Notes: generated from the letters alone by a model not told the origin. Counted from the first letter of the stretch, positions 55,107 to 63,734 are shown. The stretch: 64,000 nt of DNA from Devosia sp. A16 (GCF_001402915.1 NZ_CP012945.1:2085501-2149500); one strand, 5' to 3'. Made by a program: numbers and translations.

Positions 55107-56393
55107 CTAGGCCGCCATCGTCGCCTCGGTCCGCTTCGGCCGGCCGATGCTCAGCACCAGGAGCGCCGCAAGGAGGCAGAGCACCCCCGCCAGCAGCAGC
55201 GCCGGCGTGTAGGTGTCGAGTTCGGTGCGTGCGATCCCTGCGACGGCAGCCGCGGACGCTGCTCCCAGCTGGTGGCCGGCAAACACCCAGCCGAACACCA
55301 GGCTGGCCTTTTCCGCCCCGAACTGCTGCGCCGTGAGTTTGACCGTGGGCGGCACCGTTGCCACCCAGTCGAGCCCGTAGAACACCGCGAACACCGTCAG
55401 CATGGCGAGCGAGAAACCCGAATAGGGCAGGAACAACAGGCTGATGCCGCGCAAGCCATAATAGGCGAGCAGCAGCCAGCGATTGTCGTAGCGATCCGAA
55501 AGCCAGCCCGAGACGATGGTGCCGACGAAATCGAAGATGCCGATCAGCGCCAGGTAGCCGGCCGCCCCGGTCGGAGTGATGCCGACATCGCCGCAGATCG
55601 AGATCCAGTGCTGCTGGATCAGCCCGTTGGTCGAAAACCCGCAGACGAAGAAGGTCGCGAACAGCACCCAGAAGACCTGCGTCCGCGCGGCCTCTCGCAA
55701 CGCGCGGATCGGCGATGCCACCAGTTCGCTGAGCTTGCGCGAACGCACCACCCTGGGCTGCGGCGAGCCGCCGAAGGGCGCGAGGCCCACATCGGCAGGA
55801 TAGTCCTTGAGCAGTAGCGCCAGCGCGAAGGCGATCGCCAGCACCACGACGATGAAACCGAGCGCCGCCCGCCAGCCGACGGTCTCGGCGAGGTTGGCGA
55901 GCAACGGCAGAAAGATCAGTTGCCCGGTGGCATTGCTGGCCGTCATCAACCCGACCACCAGCCCGCGCCGCTTCTCGAACCAGCGCGACGCCACGGTGGC
56001 GCCCAGTACCAGCGCCGTCATACCGGTGCCGACCCCGATGACGATGCCCCACAGCGCCAGCAGCTGCCACAGCTCGCGCATGAACAGCGAGCCGACAATG
56101 CCGGCGCCGATCAGCCCCAGGGCCGTCATCACGACCCGGCGGATGCCGAAATGGTTCATGAAGGCGGCAGCGAATGGCCCGAGCACCCCGAAGAACAGCA
56201 GTCGGACCGCGAGCGCCGACGAGATTTCCGCCGTGGTCCAGCCGAACTCCTGCTGCAGTGGCTGGATCAGCACTCCGGCCGAGCCCATCGCCCCCGCGGT
56301 CGCCAGCATGACGAGAAACGTCGTGCCGGCGACGACCCAGCCGTAGTGAATGTTGCGCGCTGCGAGAAACACCGCCAGGCGGTCGGAAAGCAT
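55107..56393 (-). CDS. MFS transporter, monocarboxylate/oxalate-formate-antiporter-like
   Basis: A 428-residue protein with 12 TM helices. The N-terminus (ARNIHYGWVVAGTTFLVML, GVLIQPLQQEFGWTTAEIS) and the loop SRWFEKRRGLVVGLMTASNATGQ are typical of the MCT/OxlT-type branch of MFS, which carries organic anions. It starts 13 nt downstream of the MarR gene on the same strand, so it is probably the MarR target. The transported compound is unknown. Confidence 0.88.
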   Translation of the reverse strand: MLSDRLAVFLAARNIHYGWVVAGTTFLVMLATAGAMGSAGVLIQPLQQEFGWTTAEISSALAVRLLFFGVLGPFAAAFMNHFGIRRVVMTALGLIGAGIVGSLFMRELWQLLALWGIVIGVGTGMTALVLGATVASRWFEKRRGLVVGLMTASNATGQLIFLPLLANLAETVGWRAALGFIVVVLAIAFALALLLKDYPADVGLAPFGGSPQPRVVRSRKLSELVASPIRALREAARTQVFWVLFATFFVCGFSTNGLIQQHWISICGDVGITPTGAAGYLALIGIFDFVGTIVSGWLSDRYDNRWLLLAYYGLRGISLLFLPYSGFSLAMLTVFAVFYGLDWVATVPPTVKLTAQQFGAEKASLVFGWVFAGHQLGAASAAAVAGIARTELDTYTPALLLAGVLCLLAALLVLSIGRPKRTEATMAA

Positions 56394-56406
56394 CGTCGAT
56401 GATCCT

Positions 56407-56805
56407 CTAGAGTGCCCCGAGCAGGGCTTCGAGCTGGGCTGCGCCGGCGGCGCCCAGCCGCCGCTGAATCTCGTCCTGCGTGCCTTCCCAGATCGGCACG
56501 GACCGCTGCAGGGTCTGCTGCCCCGCCGCGCTGAGGCTGAGCGCCGCCTCGCGCAGGTCCTCTCCCGGCGTGATGGCCGCCAGCCCCATACGCTGCAGCA
56601 CCCGCACGTTGCGCCCCAATGTCGAGCGGTCGAGCTCGACGATTTCGGCCAGTCGCGTCAGCGAGACGGGCTCGTGCCGTGAGATGTTCCGCAACAGCGA
56701 AAACTGGGCCAGGTTGATCCCGACCGGTTCGAGCGCCGCGTCATAGCGGGCCGTCAGTTTGCGGCTCGCCTTGCGAACCGCGATGCAGATACAGGGGTCG
56801 GACAT
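56407..56805 (-). CDS. MarR family transcriptional regulator
   Basis: A 132-residue dimeric winged-helix regulator. CICIAVRKASRKLTARYDAALEPVGINLAQFSLL is the dimer helix region, VSLTRLAEIVELDRSTLGRNVRVLQRMGLA is the DNA-binding segment, then a wing and a C-terminal helix. Cysteines C5 and C7 near the N-terminus might be redox-sensitive (inference). The ATG at 56805 lies 6 nt from a perfect GGGTATATACCC palindrome that overlaps the likely -10. It heads the MarR-MFS operon. Confidence 0.88.
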   Translation of the reverse strand: MSDPCICIAVRKASRKLTARYDAALEPVGINLAQFSLLRNISRHEPVSLTRLAEIVELDRSTLGRNVRVLQRMGLAAITPGEDLREAALSLSAAGQQTLQRSVPIWEGTQDEIQRRLGAAGAAQLEALLGAL

Positions 56806-56811
56806 GGATGC

Positions 56812-56823
56812 GGGTATATACCC
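56812..56823 (-). promoter_or_regulatory. MarR operator/promoter palindrome GGGTATATACCC
   Basis: The perfect 12-bp palindrome lies 7 nt upstream of the marR-type start. On the minus strand a TTGCCT is followed 16 nt later by TATATA inside the palindrome, so repressor binding would block the promoter. Confidence 0.65.
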
Positions 56824-56970
56824 ATAATTGCAGGCGAGGCAATCCCATGCCCGACGCGGCGGCTTTGGTCGTCGCCGCAAACCAGCCATTCGGCGAATTG
56901 TCTTGAGAATGTGACCCTTGTCCGATATGGGGCGCGGCTAATCTCCCAAAAGTCCGATCGGCCGCCCCTC

Positions 56971-58785
56971 ATGTCTTTGCGTAATATCGCAATCATTGCT
57001 CACGTTGACCATGGCAAGACCACCATGATCGACGTCCTGCTCAAGCAGTCCGGCTCGTTCCGCGAGAACCAGCGCGTCGAAGAGCGCGCCATGGACAGCA
57101 ATGATCTCGAACGCGAGCGCGGCATCACCATCCTTGCCAAGGTGACGTCGCTGGTCTGGAAGGACACCCGCATCAACATCGTCGACACGCCCGGCCACGC
57201 CGATTTCGGCGGCGAGGTCGAGCGCATCCTCTCGATGGTCGATGGCGTGGTGATCCTCGTCGACGCCGCCGAGGGCCCGATGCCGCAGACCAAGTTCGTG
57301 CTCGGCAAGGCTTTGGCGCAGGGCCTTCGTCCGATCGTTGCCATCAACAAGATCGACCGCCCCGACGAGCGCCACCTCGAAGTGCTGGAAGAGATCTTCG
57401 ATCTGTTCATCGCGCTCGACGCTACGCCCGAGCAGCTGGATTTCCCGGTGCTCTACGGCGCCGCCAAGCTCGGCTGGATGTCGGAAAAGCCCGAAGGCCC
57501 CAAGGACTCGCTCGCCCCGCTGCTCGACAAGGTGCTCGAATACGTGCCCGAGCCGAAGGTGGAAGAGGGCCCGTTCCGCATGCTGGTCACCACCATCGAG
57601 CGCAACCCGTTCCTCGGGCGCATCCTCACCGGCCGCATCACCTCCGGTACGGTCAAGGCCGGTGACCCGATCCACTCGCTCGGCCGCGACGGCAAGATCG
57701 TCGAAAAGGGCCGTGTCAGCAAAGTGCTGGCCTTCCGTGGCCTCGAGCGCACCCCGATCGATCTCGCCGAAGCCGGCGACATCGTCGCCATCGCCGGCCT
57801 CGAAACCTCGACCGTCGCCGACACGCTGGTGAACCCCTCGGTCACCGAGCCGCTGCCGTCGAAACCGATCGATCCGCCGACCCTGTCGGTCACCTTCCGC
57901 ATCAATGACGGCCCCTTGGCCGGCCGCGAAGGCGACAAGGTGCAGTCGCGCGTCATCCGCGAGCGCCTGCTGCGCGAAGCGGAAGGCAACGTCGCCATCC
58001 GCGTCACCGAAGGCGAGGACAACGATTCGTTCGATGTCGCCGGCCGCGGCGAATTGCAGCTCGCCGTGCTGATCGAGAACATGCGCCGCGAAGGGTTCGA
58101 GCTCACCATCGGCCGCCCCAAGGTGGTGATCCGCGAAGAGAACGGCGAAAAGCTCGAGCCGATCGAGGAAGTGATCATCGACGTCGACGACGAGCATACC
58201 GGCGTCGTGGTGCAGAAGCTCACCGAGCGCAAGGGCGACCTGGTCGACATGCGTCCTTCGGGCGTCGGCCGCTCGCGGCTGCGCTTCTATGTGCCGACCC
58301 GCTCGCTGATCGGCTACCAGCCCGAGCTGCTGTCGGACACCCGCGGCACCGCCATCTTCAACCGGCTGTTCCACGGCTACCAGCCGTTCAAGGGCGCCCT
58401 GCCCGGCCGCCGTACCGGCGTGCTGATTTCCAACGGCACCGGCCAGGCCGTGACTTATGCGCTGTGGAACCTCGAAGAGCGCGGTCCGATCATGATCGAT
58501 GCCGGCGTCGACATCTACGAAGGCATGATCATCGGCGAGCACTCCCGCGAGAACGATCTCGAAGTGAATGCGCTCAAGGGCAAGCAGCTGACCAACATCC
58601 GCACCACCTCGAAGGATGAAGCGGTCCGCCTGACCCCGCCCAAGAAGCTCACCCTCGAACAGTCGCTGGGCTACATCGCCGACGACGAATACGTGGAAGT
58701 GACGCCCAAGAGCATCCGCCTGCGCAAGATCTGGCTCGACCCCAACGACCGCAAGCGCATGATGCGCGCCGCCAAGGCGAGTTAG
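56971..58785 (+). CDS. typA: Translational GTPase TypA/BipA
   Basis: A 604-residue ribosome-associated GTPase involved in 50S assembly and stress adaptation. G1 AHVDHGKTT, switch ERERGITI, G3 DTPGHADFGGEVER, and G4 NKIDRP are intact. It has EF-G-like domains III and V and the specific C-terminal domain (GQAVTYALWNLEERGPIMIDAGVDIYEGMIIGEHSR, in parts). The ATG at 56971 (MSLRNIAIIAH) is the family start. Its stop overlaps the TIR gene stop by 4 nt on the other strand. Confidence 0.97.
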   Translation: MSLRNIAIIAHVDHGKTTMIDVLLKQSGSFRENQRVEERAMDSNDLERERGITILAKVTSLVWKDTRINIVDTPGHADFGGEVERILSMVDGVVILVDAAEGPMPQTKFVLGKALAQGLRPIVAINKIDRPDERHLEVLEEIFDLFIALDATPEQLDFPVLYGAAKLGWMSEKPEGPKDSLAPLLDKVLEYVPEPKVEEGPFRMLVTTIERNPFLGRILTGRITSGTVKAGDPIHSLGRDGKIVEKGRVSKVLAFRGLERTPIDLAEAGDIVAIAGLETSTVADTLVNPSVTEPLPSKPIDPPTLSVTFRINDGPLAGREGDKVQSRVIRERLLREAEGNVAIRVTEGEDNDSFDVAGRGELQLAVLIENMRREGFELTIGRPKVVIREENGEKLEPIEEVIIDVDDEHTGVVVQKLTERKGDLVDMRPSGVGRSRLRFYVPTRSLIGYQPELLSDTRGTAIFNRLFHGYQPFKGALPGRRTGVLISNGTGQAVTYALWNLEERGPIMIDAGVDIYEGMIIGEHSRENDLEVNALKGKQLTNIRTTSKDEAVRLTPPKKLTLEQSLGYIADDEYVEVTPKSIRLRKIWLDPNDRKRMMRAAKAS

Positions 58786-59468
58786 GCGGCCTTCTTGGCC
58801 GCCAACCGCTCTTCTACGATTGTCCTGATACCGTTGACGACGTCCACGCAGGCATCATCAAGGTCGGTCCATGAGATCATGGCCTTCAATCCCTGAGGCA
58901 ATGCCTGCAATTCGCCGAGCGGTGACGTCTTCCAAAGGCAGTTTCTTGCCAGTACAGGAATGATCACGGCGGAATTATCCCGGTGCTTCCCTAAGGCAGT
59001 TTCGACCTCGATGTCAGAGATGTAGGAGGAGTTGATGAAATCGACACTGATCAACATCACGATCACCTCCGATTGACTGAGCTCGGTTTTGATTTTTTTG
59101 TCCCACTCATCGCCGGGCTTTAGTTCACGGAAGTTCCATGACTCAAGAATGCCCATGCGCCTAAGTGGCTCAAGATGTTGAAGTAGCCGCTCGGCTATCG
59201 CGATGTCTTTATGTGAGTAGGAAAGAAATAACTTGATCTTCTGCTGAATAGCAGTCGGCTTGATTCCTACGGATCCGCCACGACCGCGACCACGTGTTAG
59301 GACACCCTCCTGCCACAGTTCATCCCAAACTCTGTTATATTTCTCTTCGGACCAACCAAGCTTCGTCCGAAGGGCAATGTTTGAGACTAATTTATCGGCG
59401 CCGCCGGCCAGTTCTTTGAGGGAGTCAATGAATAGTTCGCGATCTGTCCTGCGACGGCCTTTCGGCAA
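58782..59468 (-). CDS. Winged-helix plus TIR-domain protein
   Basis: A 228-residue protein. Residues about 8-70 form a winged-helix-like domain (LVSNIALRTKLGWSEEKYNRVWDELWQEGVLTRGRGRGG, in parts). Residues 78-200 form a TIR domain: KLFLSYSHKD, LKPGDEWDKKIKTELSQSEVIVMLISVDFINSSY, then SDIEVETAL, where E154 sits at the NADase catalytic position (6 residues after S148), and VIIPVLARN. A TTG start at 59468 is well supported by GGGAGG 7 nt upstream. Base composition is clearly less GC-rich than its neighbours. No ThsA, SIR2 or other partner is adjacent, so a defence role is only possible. Confidence 0.85.
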   Translation of the reverse strand: MPKGRRRTDRELFIDSLKELAGGADKLVSNIALRTKLGWSEEKYNRVWDELWQEGVLTRGRGRGGSVGIKPTAIQQKIKLFLSYSHKDIAIAERLLQHLEPLRRMGILESWNFRELKPGDEWDKKIKTELSQSEVIVMLISVDFINSSYISDIEVETALGKHRDNSAVIIPVLARNCLWKTSPLGELQALPQGLKAMISWTDLDDACVDVVNGIRTIVEERLAAKKAA

Positions 59469-59555
59469 TTGTTTTCCTCCCAGGAATCACTTCGCCTACG
59501 CAGTATTTAGCTCATATGGGCAGATCGCGTTAAGTGCTTTGAACGGAGATTGCTA

Positions 59556-60170
59556 GTGGCCAGCTGGATCACTCAGATCATCACCGACCTCGGCTATGTC
59601 GGGATCGCCCTGCTGATGCTGCTCGAGGCAGTGTTCCCGCCGATCCCCTCCGAACTGATCGTGCCGTTCGCCGGCTTTGCCGCCGGCCAGGGTCAGCTCA
59701 ACGTCTTCGGCGTGATCATCGCCGCCACCATCGGCTCGCTGGTCGGCATGCTGCCCTGGTATTTCGCCGGTCGGCTGTTCGGTCTTCAGCGGGTCAAATG
59801 GCTCGCCGACCGCATCGGGCGCTGGTTCGCCTTCAATGCCGACGAGATCGACTATGCCGCCCGCATCTTCGAGCGCTGGGGCAAGCCGATCGTCCTCGTG
59901 GGGCGGCTGTTCCCGATCCTGAGGACGCTGATTTCGGTGCCCGCGGGCCTCGCCAGGATGAACTTCGCCACCTTCGCGCTGTTCTCGGCCATCGGCATGC
60001 TGATCTGGAACAGCGTGCTGGTCGGTGCCGGCTACCTGCTGCATGAGCATTATCACCTGGTCGAAGCCTGGCTCGACCCGCTGAGCTGGGTGGTGCTGAT
60101 CGCGGTGGTCGGCCTCTACGTGTTCCGCCTGTTCACCTGGCGGCCGAGCAGCGCCAACCAAAAAATCTGA
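59556..60170 (+). CDS. DedA family membrane protein
   Basis: A 204-residue polytopic protein of the DedA/VTT family, which includes undecaprenyl-phosphate and phospholipid flippases. Diagnostic parts are LLEAVFPPIPSELIVPFAGFAAGQG, GSLVGMLPWYFAGRLFG, FERWGKPIVLVGRLFPILRTLISVPAGLARM (the re-entrant Arg/Pro loop) and IGMLIWNSVLVGAGYLL. The GTG at 59556, 7 nt after GGAG, is preferred over a TTG at 59550. Confidence 0.92.
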   Translation: MASWITQIITDLGYVGIALLMLLEAVFPPIPSELIVPFAGFAAGQGQLNVFGVIIAATIGSLVGMLPWYFAGRLFGLQRVKWLADRIGRWFAFNADEIDYAARIFERWGKPIVLVGRLFPILRTLISVPAGLARMNFATFALFSAIGMLIWNSVLVGAGYLLHEHYHLVEAWLDPLSWVVLIAVVGLYVFRLFTWRPSSANQKI

Positions 60171-60176
60171 GGCCCA

Positions 60177-60204
60177 TGTCACACCGGCGGGGGGCCCGCT
60201 CGTC
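60177..60204 (+). promoter_or_regulatory. ECF41-type promoter upstream of the AhpD-like gene
   Basis: TGTCACA (60177-60183), a 17-nt spacer and CGTC (60201-60204) match the promoter described for ECF41 sigma factors. It lies 38 nt before the start of the AhpD-like gene, which is followed by the ECF41 gene itself. Confidence 0.8.
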
Positions 60205-60241
60205 TTGTTGTCGTGAGTAACAAAACGACATGGAGACAATG

Positions 60242-60697
60242 ATGACCAAGCGCATCAACCCCTACGCCCGGATGGACCTGATTCAGCCGCTGATCGACTA
60301 CAGCCACGCCGTTCCGCATGTCGGGCTCGAGACCGCCCTTGTGCACCTCGTGAAGATCCGCGCCAGCCAGATCAACGGCTGCGCCGTCTGCCTCGTCATG
60401 CATAGCCAGGAAGCGCGCCAGGACGGTGAGACCGAGATGCGCATCTACCTGCTCGACGCCTGGCGCGAAGCGCCGCACTTCACCGCGCGGGAGCGCGCTG
60501 CACTTGCCTGGACCGAGGCGCTGACCAGGCTCGATCACACTGCCGATGCCGCCTATGAGCTGGTGGCTGCCGCGTTCAACGAGGCCGAACAGGTCGCCCT
60601 GACCCTCTTGATCGGCAACATCAATACCTGGAACCGCATCAATGCCGGCTTCCAGGTCAGCCCGCCGCGTTCGTCGGCCATCAAGGTGGCGGCGTAA
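60242..60697 (+). CDS. Carboxymuconolactone decarboxylase/AhpD-like protein
   Basis: A 151-residue protein of the CMD/AhpD fold. The redox motif is seen as KIRASQINGCAVCLVMHSQEA, that is a CxxC followed by His three residues later, as in AhpD. The C-terminal half is helical (EAEQVALTLLIGNINTWNRIN). Such proteins are peroxidase or decarboxylase-like; here a thiol peroxidase partner role is likeliest. Start ATG 60242 gives a 6-nt SD spacing from GGAG; the ATG just before it is possible. It has an ECF41-type promoter and is followed 2 nt later by the ECF41 gene. Confidence 0.9.
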   Translation: MTKRINPYARMDLIQPLIDYSHAVPHVGLETALVHLVKIRASQINGCAVCLVMHSQEARQDGETEMRIYLLDAWREAPHFTARERAALAWTEALTRLDHTADAAYELVAAAFNEAEQVALTLLIGNINTWNRINAGFQVSPPRSSAIKVAA

Positions 60698-60699
60698 CC

Positions 60700-61575
60700 A
60701 TGGACGCCGGGCGGGCCGATGCGGCCATCAGTTTCGAACCCCATCGGCCCCGCCTCACCCGGGTAGCCTACCGCATGCTCGGCTCCGTCGCCGATGCCGA
60801 GGATGTGGTGCAGGACGCGTTCCTGCGCTGGCACACCACCGACCGCTCCGAAATCCACAACACGGAAGCCTTCCTCGTCCGCGTCGTCACCCGGCTCTGC
60901 CTCGACGTGCTGAAATCCTCACGCCGCAAGCGCGAGACCTATATCGGCCCCTGGCTCCCCGAGCCGGTGGTCGAAACCGAAGCCGAGTTCGCCGAGGACG
61001 TCACCCTGCCGCTGCTGCTGGCGTTGGAACGGCTGTCACCGCTCGAGCGGGCTGCCTTCCTGCTGCACGACGTGTTCGGCATGGAGTTCGACGAGGTTGC
61101 CGGCGCCATCGGCCGCGATGCGGCGGCGACACGCCAGCTGGCGAGCCGCGCCCGCCAACATGTGCACGAGGCCCGGCCGCGCTTCGCGGTCGATCAGCGA
61201 CGCGGCATGGAGCTCGCCGAGGCGTTCTTCAACGCCTCGCAGACCGGCGACATGGCCCTGCTCAAGACCATGCTCGCAGCCGACATCACCGTCACCGCCG
61301 ATGGCGGCGGCAAGCGTCCGGCCGGCCCAGTGCCGATCGTTGGCTTCGATGCGGTGGTGGCGCTGATGGAGCGCATGGCGCGCTTCTTTGCCCGGTCTCC
61401 GTCGCAGCTGGTCCGCGTCGCCATGATCAATGGCCTGCCCGGCTACGTCACGCTCGAAGCCGACGGCGTGCTGCAAACCACGGCGCTCGAGATCGCCGAC
61501 GGCAAGATCGTCGGACTCTACATCGTTCGCAATCCCGACAAGCTCGGACATCTCGACGGCGCGCCGCTCCACTGA
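60700..61575 (+). CDS. ECF41 family sigma factor (SigJ-like) with SnoaL-like C-terminal domain
   Basis: A 291-residue extracytoplasmic-function sigma factor. Sigma-2 (FEPHRPRLTRVAYRMLGSVADAEDVVQDAFLRW, in parts) is followed by sigma-4 (LSPLERAAFLLHDVFGMEFDEVAGAIGRDAAATRQLASRAR). A C-terminal NTF2/SnoaL-like domain replaces an anti-sigma factor. The three ECF41 signatures are all present: WLPEP (85-89), DGGGK (201-205) and NPDKL (278-282). ECF41 genes are typically linked to a CMD, oxidoreductase or epimerase gene, which they control; here that is the upstream AhpD-like gene. Confidence 0.94.
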   Translation: MDAGRADAAISFEPHRPRLTRVAYRMLGSVADAEDVVQDAFLRWHTTDRSEIHNTEAFLVRVVTRLCLDVLKSSRRKRETYIGPWLPEPVVETEAEFAEDVTLPLLLALERLSPLERAAFLLHDVFGMEFDEVAGAIGRDAAATRQLASRARQHVHEARPRFAVDQRRGMELAEAFFNASQTGDMALLKTMLAADITVTADGGGKRPAGPVPIVGFDAVVALMERMARFFARSPSQLVRVAMINGLPGYVTLEADGVLQTTALEIADGKIVGLYIVRNPDKLGHLDGAPLH

Positions 61576-61677
61576 GCGCCGACCCCTCTCTAAGTCGCGC
61601 TGGACGAGCTGGCGCGGATGCTGCTCACTGCCGCGACTGGTGCCCGACAAACGGCGCCTATGGTCGAGGAGAAGCCT

Positions 61678-62517
61678 ATGAACAAGTTCGTATCGGCGAT
61701 GCTGTTCGCCGCCCTGACGCTGCCCACCGCCGTCGAGGCCGCTGAGACGGTGGTGATGATCGAGGGAAGCCAGCGCACCATTCCGGCCACCATCACCTTG
61801 CCGGACGGCCCGGGGCCGTTCCCCTTCGTGGTGATGTATCACGGCACCGGATCGAACCGGCACGAAGCCGGCAATGGCTATGACCTGCTGGCGCCCAAGC
61901 TGGCGGAGGCCGGCATCGCCAGCGCCCGCTTCGACTTTGCCGGCAACGGCGACAGCACCGCCGACTACAGGGACTATACCTTCTCGAGCGGCATCGCCGA
62001 CGGCGAGGCCGTCATCGCCCATATGCGCGGGCTGCCCGAGATCGACGATGCGCGCCTGGGCCTGCTAGGCTGGAGCCAGGGCGGCACCATCGCCATGTTG
62101 GCCGCTGCCCGCGAAGGCGACGTCAAGAGCGTCGTGACCTGGGCCGGCGCGCTCGACATGCGCAACGCCTTCAGCGAACTCTATCCGGAGGCCGAGAAGA
62201 ACGGCTTTGCCGTCATGACCTTCGACTGGCGCCCTTCGCTCAACCTCTCGCTCGAATGGTTCAACGAGGCGCGCAGCACCGACGTCGCCGCCGAGCTCGC
62301 CAATTACAAGGGCGCCGTGCTGGCGATTGCCGGCGACAAGGATACCGTGGTGCCGCCCGAGACGACCGATGCGATCGTCGCCGCAGCGGGCGGCGCCGAC
62401 AAGCTCAAAAGCATCATCAGGGGTGCCGACCACACCTTCAATATCTTCTCGGGCGACATGGCCGCCTTCGACCAGCTGATCGCCGAGACGGTCGAGCGGT
62501 TCAAGGCAACCCTCTGA
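61678..62517 (+). CDS. Exported alpha/beta hydrolase
   Basis: A 279-residue protein with a signal peptide (FVSAMLFAALTLPTAVEAAE). The alpha/beta-hydrolase core has an oxyanion region VMYHGTGSNRHE, nucleophile elbow LGWSQGG (Ser), acid AGDKDTVVPPE (Asp) and the histidine in RGADHTFN. It belongs to the dienelactone-hydrolase/peptidase S9-like group. Substrate is unknown. GAGGAGAAG precedes the ATG at 61678. It lies 102 nt after the ECF41 gene on the same strand. Confidence 0.88.
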   Translation: MNKFVSAMLFAALTLPTAVEAAETVVMIEGSQRTIPATITLPDGPGPFPFVVMYHGTGSNRHEAGNGYDLLAPKLAEAGIASARFDFAGNGDSTADYRDYTFSSGIADGEAVIAHMRGLPEIDDARLGLLGWSQGGTIAMLAAAREGDVKSVVTWAGALDMRNAFSELYPEAEKNGFAVMTFDWRPSLNLSLEWFNEARSTDVAAELANYKGAVLAIAGDKDTVVPPETTDAIVAAAGGADKLKSIIRGADHTFNIFSGDMAAFDQLIAETVERFKATL

Positions 62518-62529
62518 TCGAGTCAGTAC

Positions 62530-62557
62530 GCAGGCGGGTAACTGGCCACCCGCCTGC
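62530..62557 (+). other. Terminator-like hairpin after hydrolase gene
   Basis: GCAGGCGGGT-AACTGGCC-ACCCGCCTGC is a perfect 10-bp stem, 12 nt after the stop. It lacks a U-tract on either strand, so termination is uncertain. Confidence 0.5.
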
Positions 62558-62650
62558 GCCAACTAACGATCCTTGCAATACAAAATGCCGCGGCCGCTTG
62601 CCGCTTCGTACGCCGCCCCCTAAATAGGGCGCGAACCCGAGGGCCCGACG

Positions 62651-62944
62651 ATGACCTTTGCCATTCTGCAGACGCTCAGCTTCATCCTGAACATCGTCTG
62701 GTGGATCTTCCTGATCATGATCATCATGAGCTGGCTGATCAGCTTCAACGTGATCAACACCCGCAACCAGTTCGTCGCCTCGGTATGGCGCGTGCTGAAC
62801 CAGATCACCGAACCGATCCTGAAGCCGATCCGCCGCGTCATCCCGCCGATGGGCGGCCTCGACCTGTCACCGCTGATCGTCTTCGTGATCATCTTCTTCC
62901 TGCAGAACCTGCTCGCCTCCTGGGCCGTCGGCCGCGTCATCTGA
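62651..62944 (+). CDS. YggT family membrane protein
   Basis: A 97-residue protein with two hydrophobic segments (IVWWIFLIMIIMSWLISF and LIVFVIIFFLQNLLASW). Between them is the YggT signature VWRVLNQITEPILKPIRRVIPPMGG. YggT proteins are small inner-membrane proteins linked to osmotic tolerance and cell shape. It precedes a GNAT gene and a DUF167 gene in the same orientation; yggT-yggU (DUF167) adjacency is widespread. Confidence 0.92.
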   Translation: MTFAILQTLSFILNIVWWIFLIMIIMSWLISFNVINTRNQFVASVWRVLNQITEPILKPIRRVIPPMGGLDLSPLIVFVIIFFLQNLLASWAVGRVI

Positions 62945-62949
62945 TCGAG

Positions 62950-63390
62950 ATGGCGCTGCCCGCGGGCTACGAGGTTTCGACCGATCCGGCGCGCATCGAC
63001 CTGGACTATGTCCACCGCTACCTGAGCCAGGAGAGCTACTGGGCCGGCGCCATCCCGCGTGAGGTCGTCGCCCGCTCGGTGGCCAACGCCCTGAGCTTCG
63101 GGCTCTATGCGCCCGATGGCGCGCAGGTCGGCTTTGCGCGCGTCATCACCGACAAGGCGACCTTCGCCTGGCTCGCCGATGTCTTCATCGATCCCGACCG
63201 CCAGGGCCTCGGGCTCGGCAAGGGCCTGATGGATACGGTCGTCGCCCACCCGGACCTGCAGGGCCTGCGCCGCTTCATGCTGGCGACCGCCGACGCGCAC
63301 GGCCTCTATGAGCGCTACGGCTTCAGGACCATCGACAACCCCGAGCGGCTGATGGCCAAAATCCACCCCGATCTCTATCCGCGCTCGTGA
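62950..63390 (+). CDS. GNAT family N-acetyltransferase
   Basis: A 146-residue compact GNAT: YEVSTDPARIDLDYVHRYLSQESYWAGAIP, GFARVITDKATFAWLADVFIDPDRQGLGLGKGLMDTVV (acetyl-CoA loop QGLGLG) and FMLATADAHGLYERYGFR, in parts. It matches the YitI/ElaA-like small GNATs. It starts 5 nt after yggT and overlaps the DUF167 gene by 4 nt (GTGA), so the three are an operon. Substrate is unknown. Confidence 0.88.
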   Translation: MALPAGYEVSTDPARIDLDYVHRYLSQESYWAGAIPREVVARSVANALSFGLYAPDGAQVGFARVITDKATFAWLADVFIDPDRQGLGLGKGLMDTVVAHPDLQGLRRFMLATADAHGLYERYGFRTIDNPERLMAKIHPDLYPRS

Positions 63391-63695
63391 AGTCCGCCTT
63401 CACCCTGCTGCCCGACGGCGTCCGGCTCCACCTCCGCGTCACCCCCAATGCCGGGCTCGACCGCATCGACGGCTTCGAAACACGTGACGACGGCGCCACG
63501 GTCCTCCGTGTCCGCGTCAGCGCCGTGCCGGACAAGGGCAAGGCCAATGCCGCGGTGATCGCCGTCCTCGCCAAAGCGCTGGGTGTGCCGAAATCGACGA
63601 TCACCCTGGTCACCGGCGACACCGCCCGGCTCAAGACCCTGCATGTTTCCGGCGACCCGGATGACCTGGCAGCCGCCCTCGCCAAGCTTGGCTAG
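63387..63695 (+). CDS. DUF167 (YggU) family protein
   Basis: A 102-residue soluble protein. VRLHLRVTPNAGLDRIDGF, LRVRVSAVPDKGKANAAVIAVLAKALGVPKSTITLVTGD, in parts, match DUF167/YggU. Function is unknown. The GTG at 63387 overlaps the GNAT stop and has no better alternative. It is the last gene of the yggT-GNAT-yggU operon. Confidence 0.9.
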   Translation: MKSAFTLLPDGVRLHLRVTPNAGLDRIDGFETRDDGATVLRVRVSAVPDKGKANAAVIAVLAKALGVPKSTITLVTGDTARLKTLHVSGDPDDLAAALAKLG

Positions 63696-63734
63696 AGCAC
63701 TTACATTACGGTCAGCATCAAACCGGAGCGTGCG

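Noticed and set aside
58782-60170. A Thoeris defence system
   Set aside because: Only a TIR protein is present; the neighbours are typA and dedA, with no ThsA-like NAD-binding gene.
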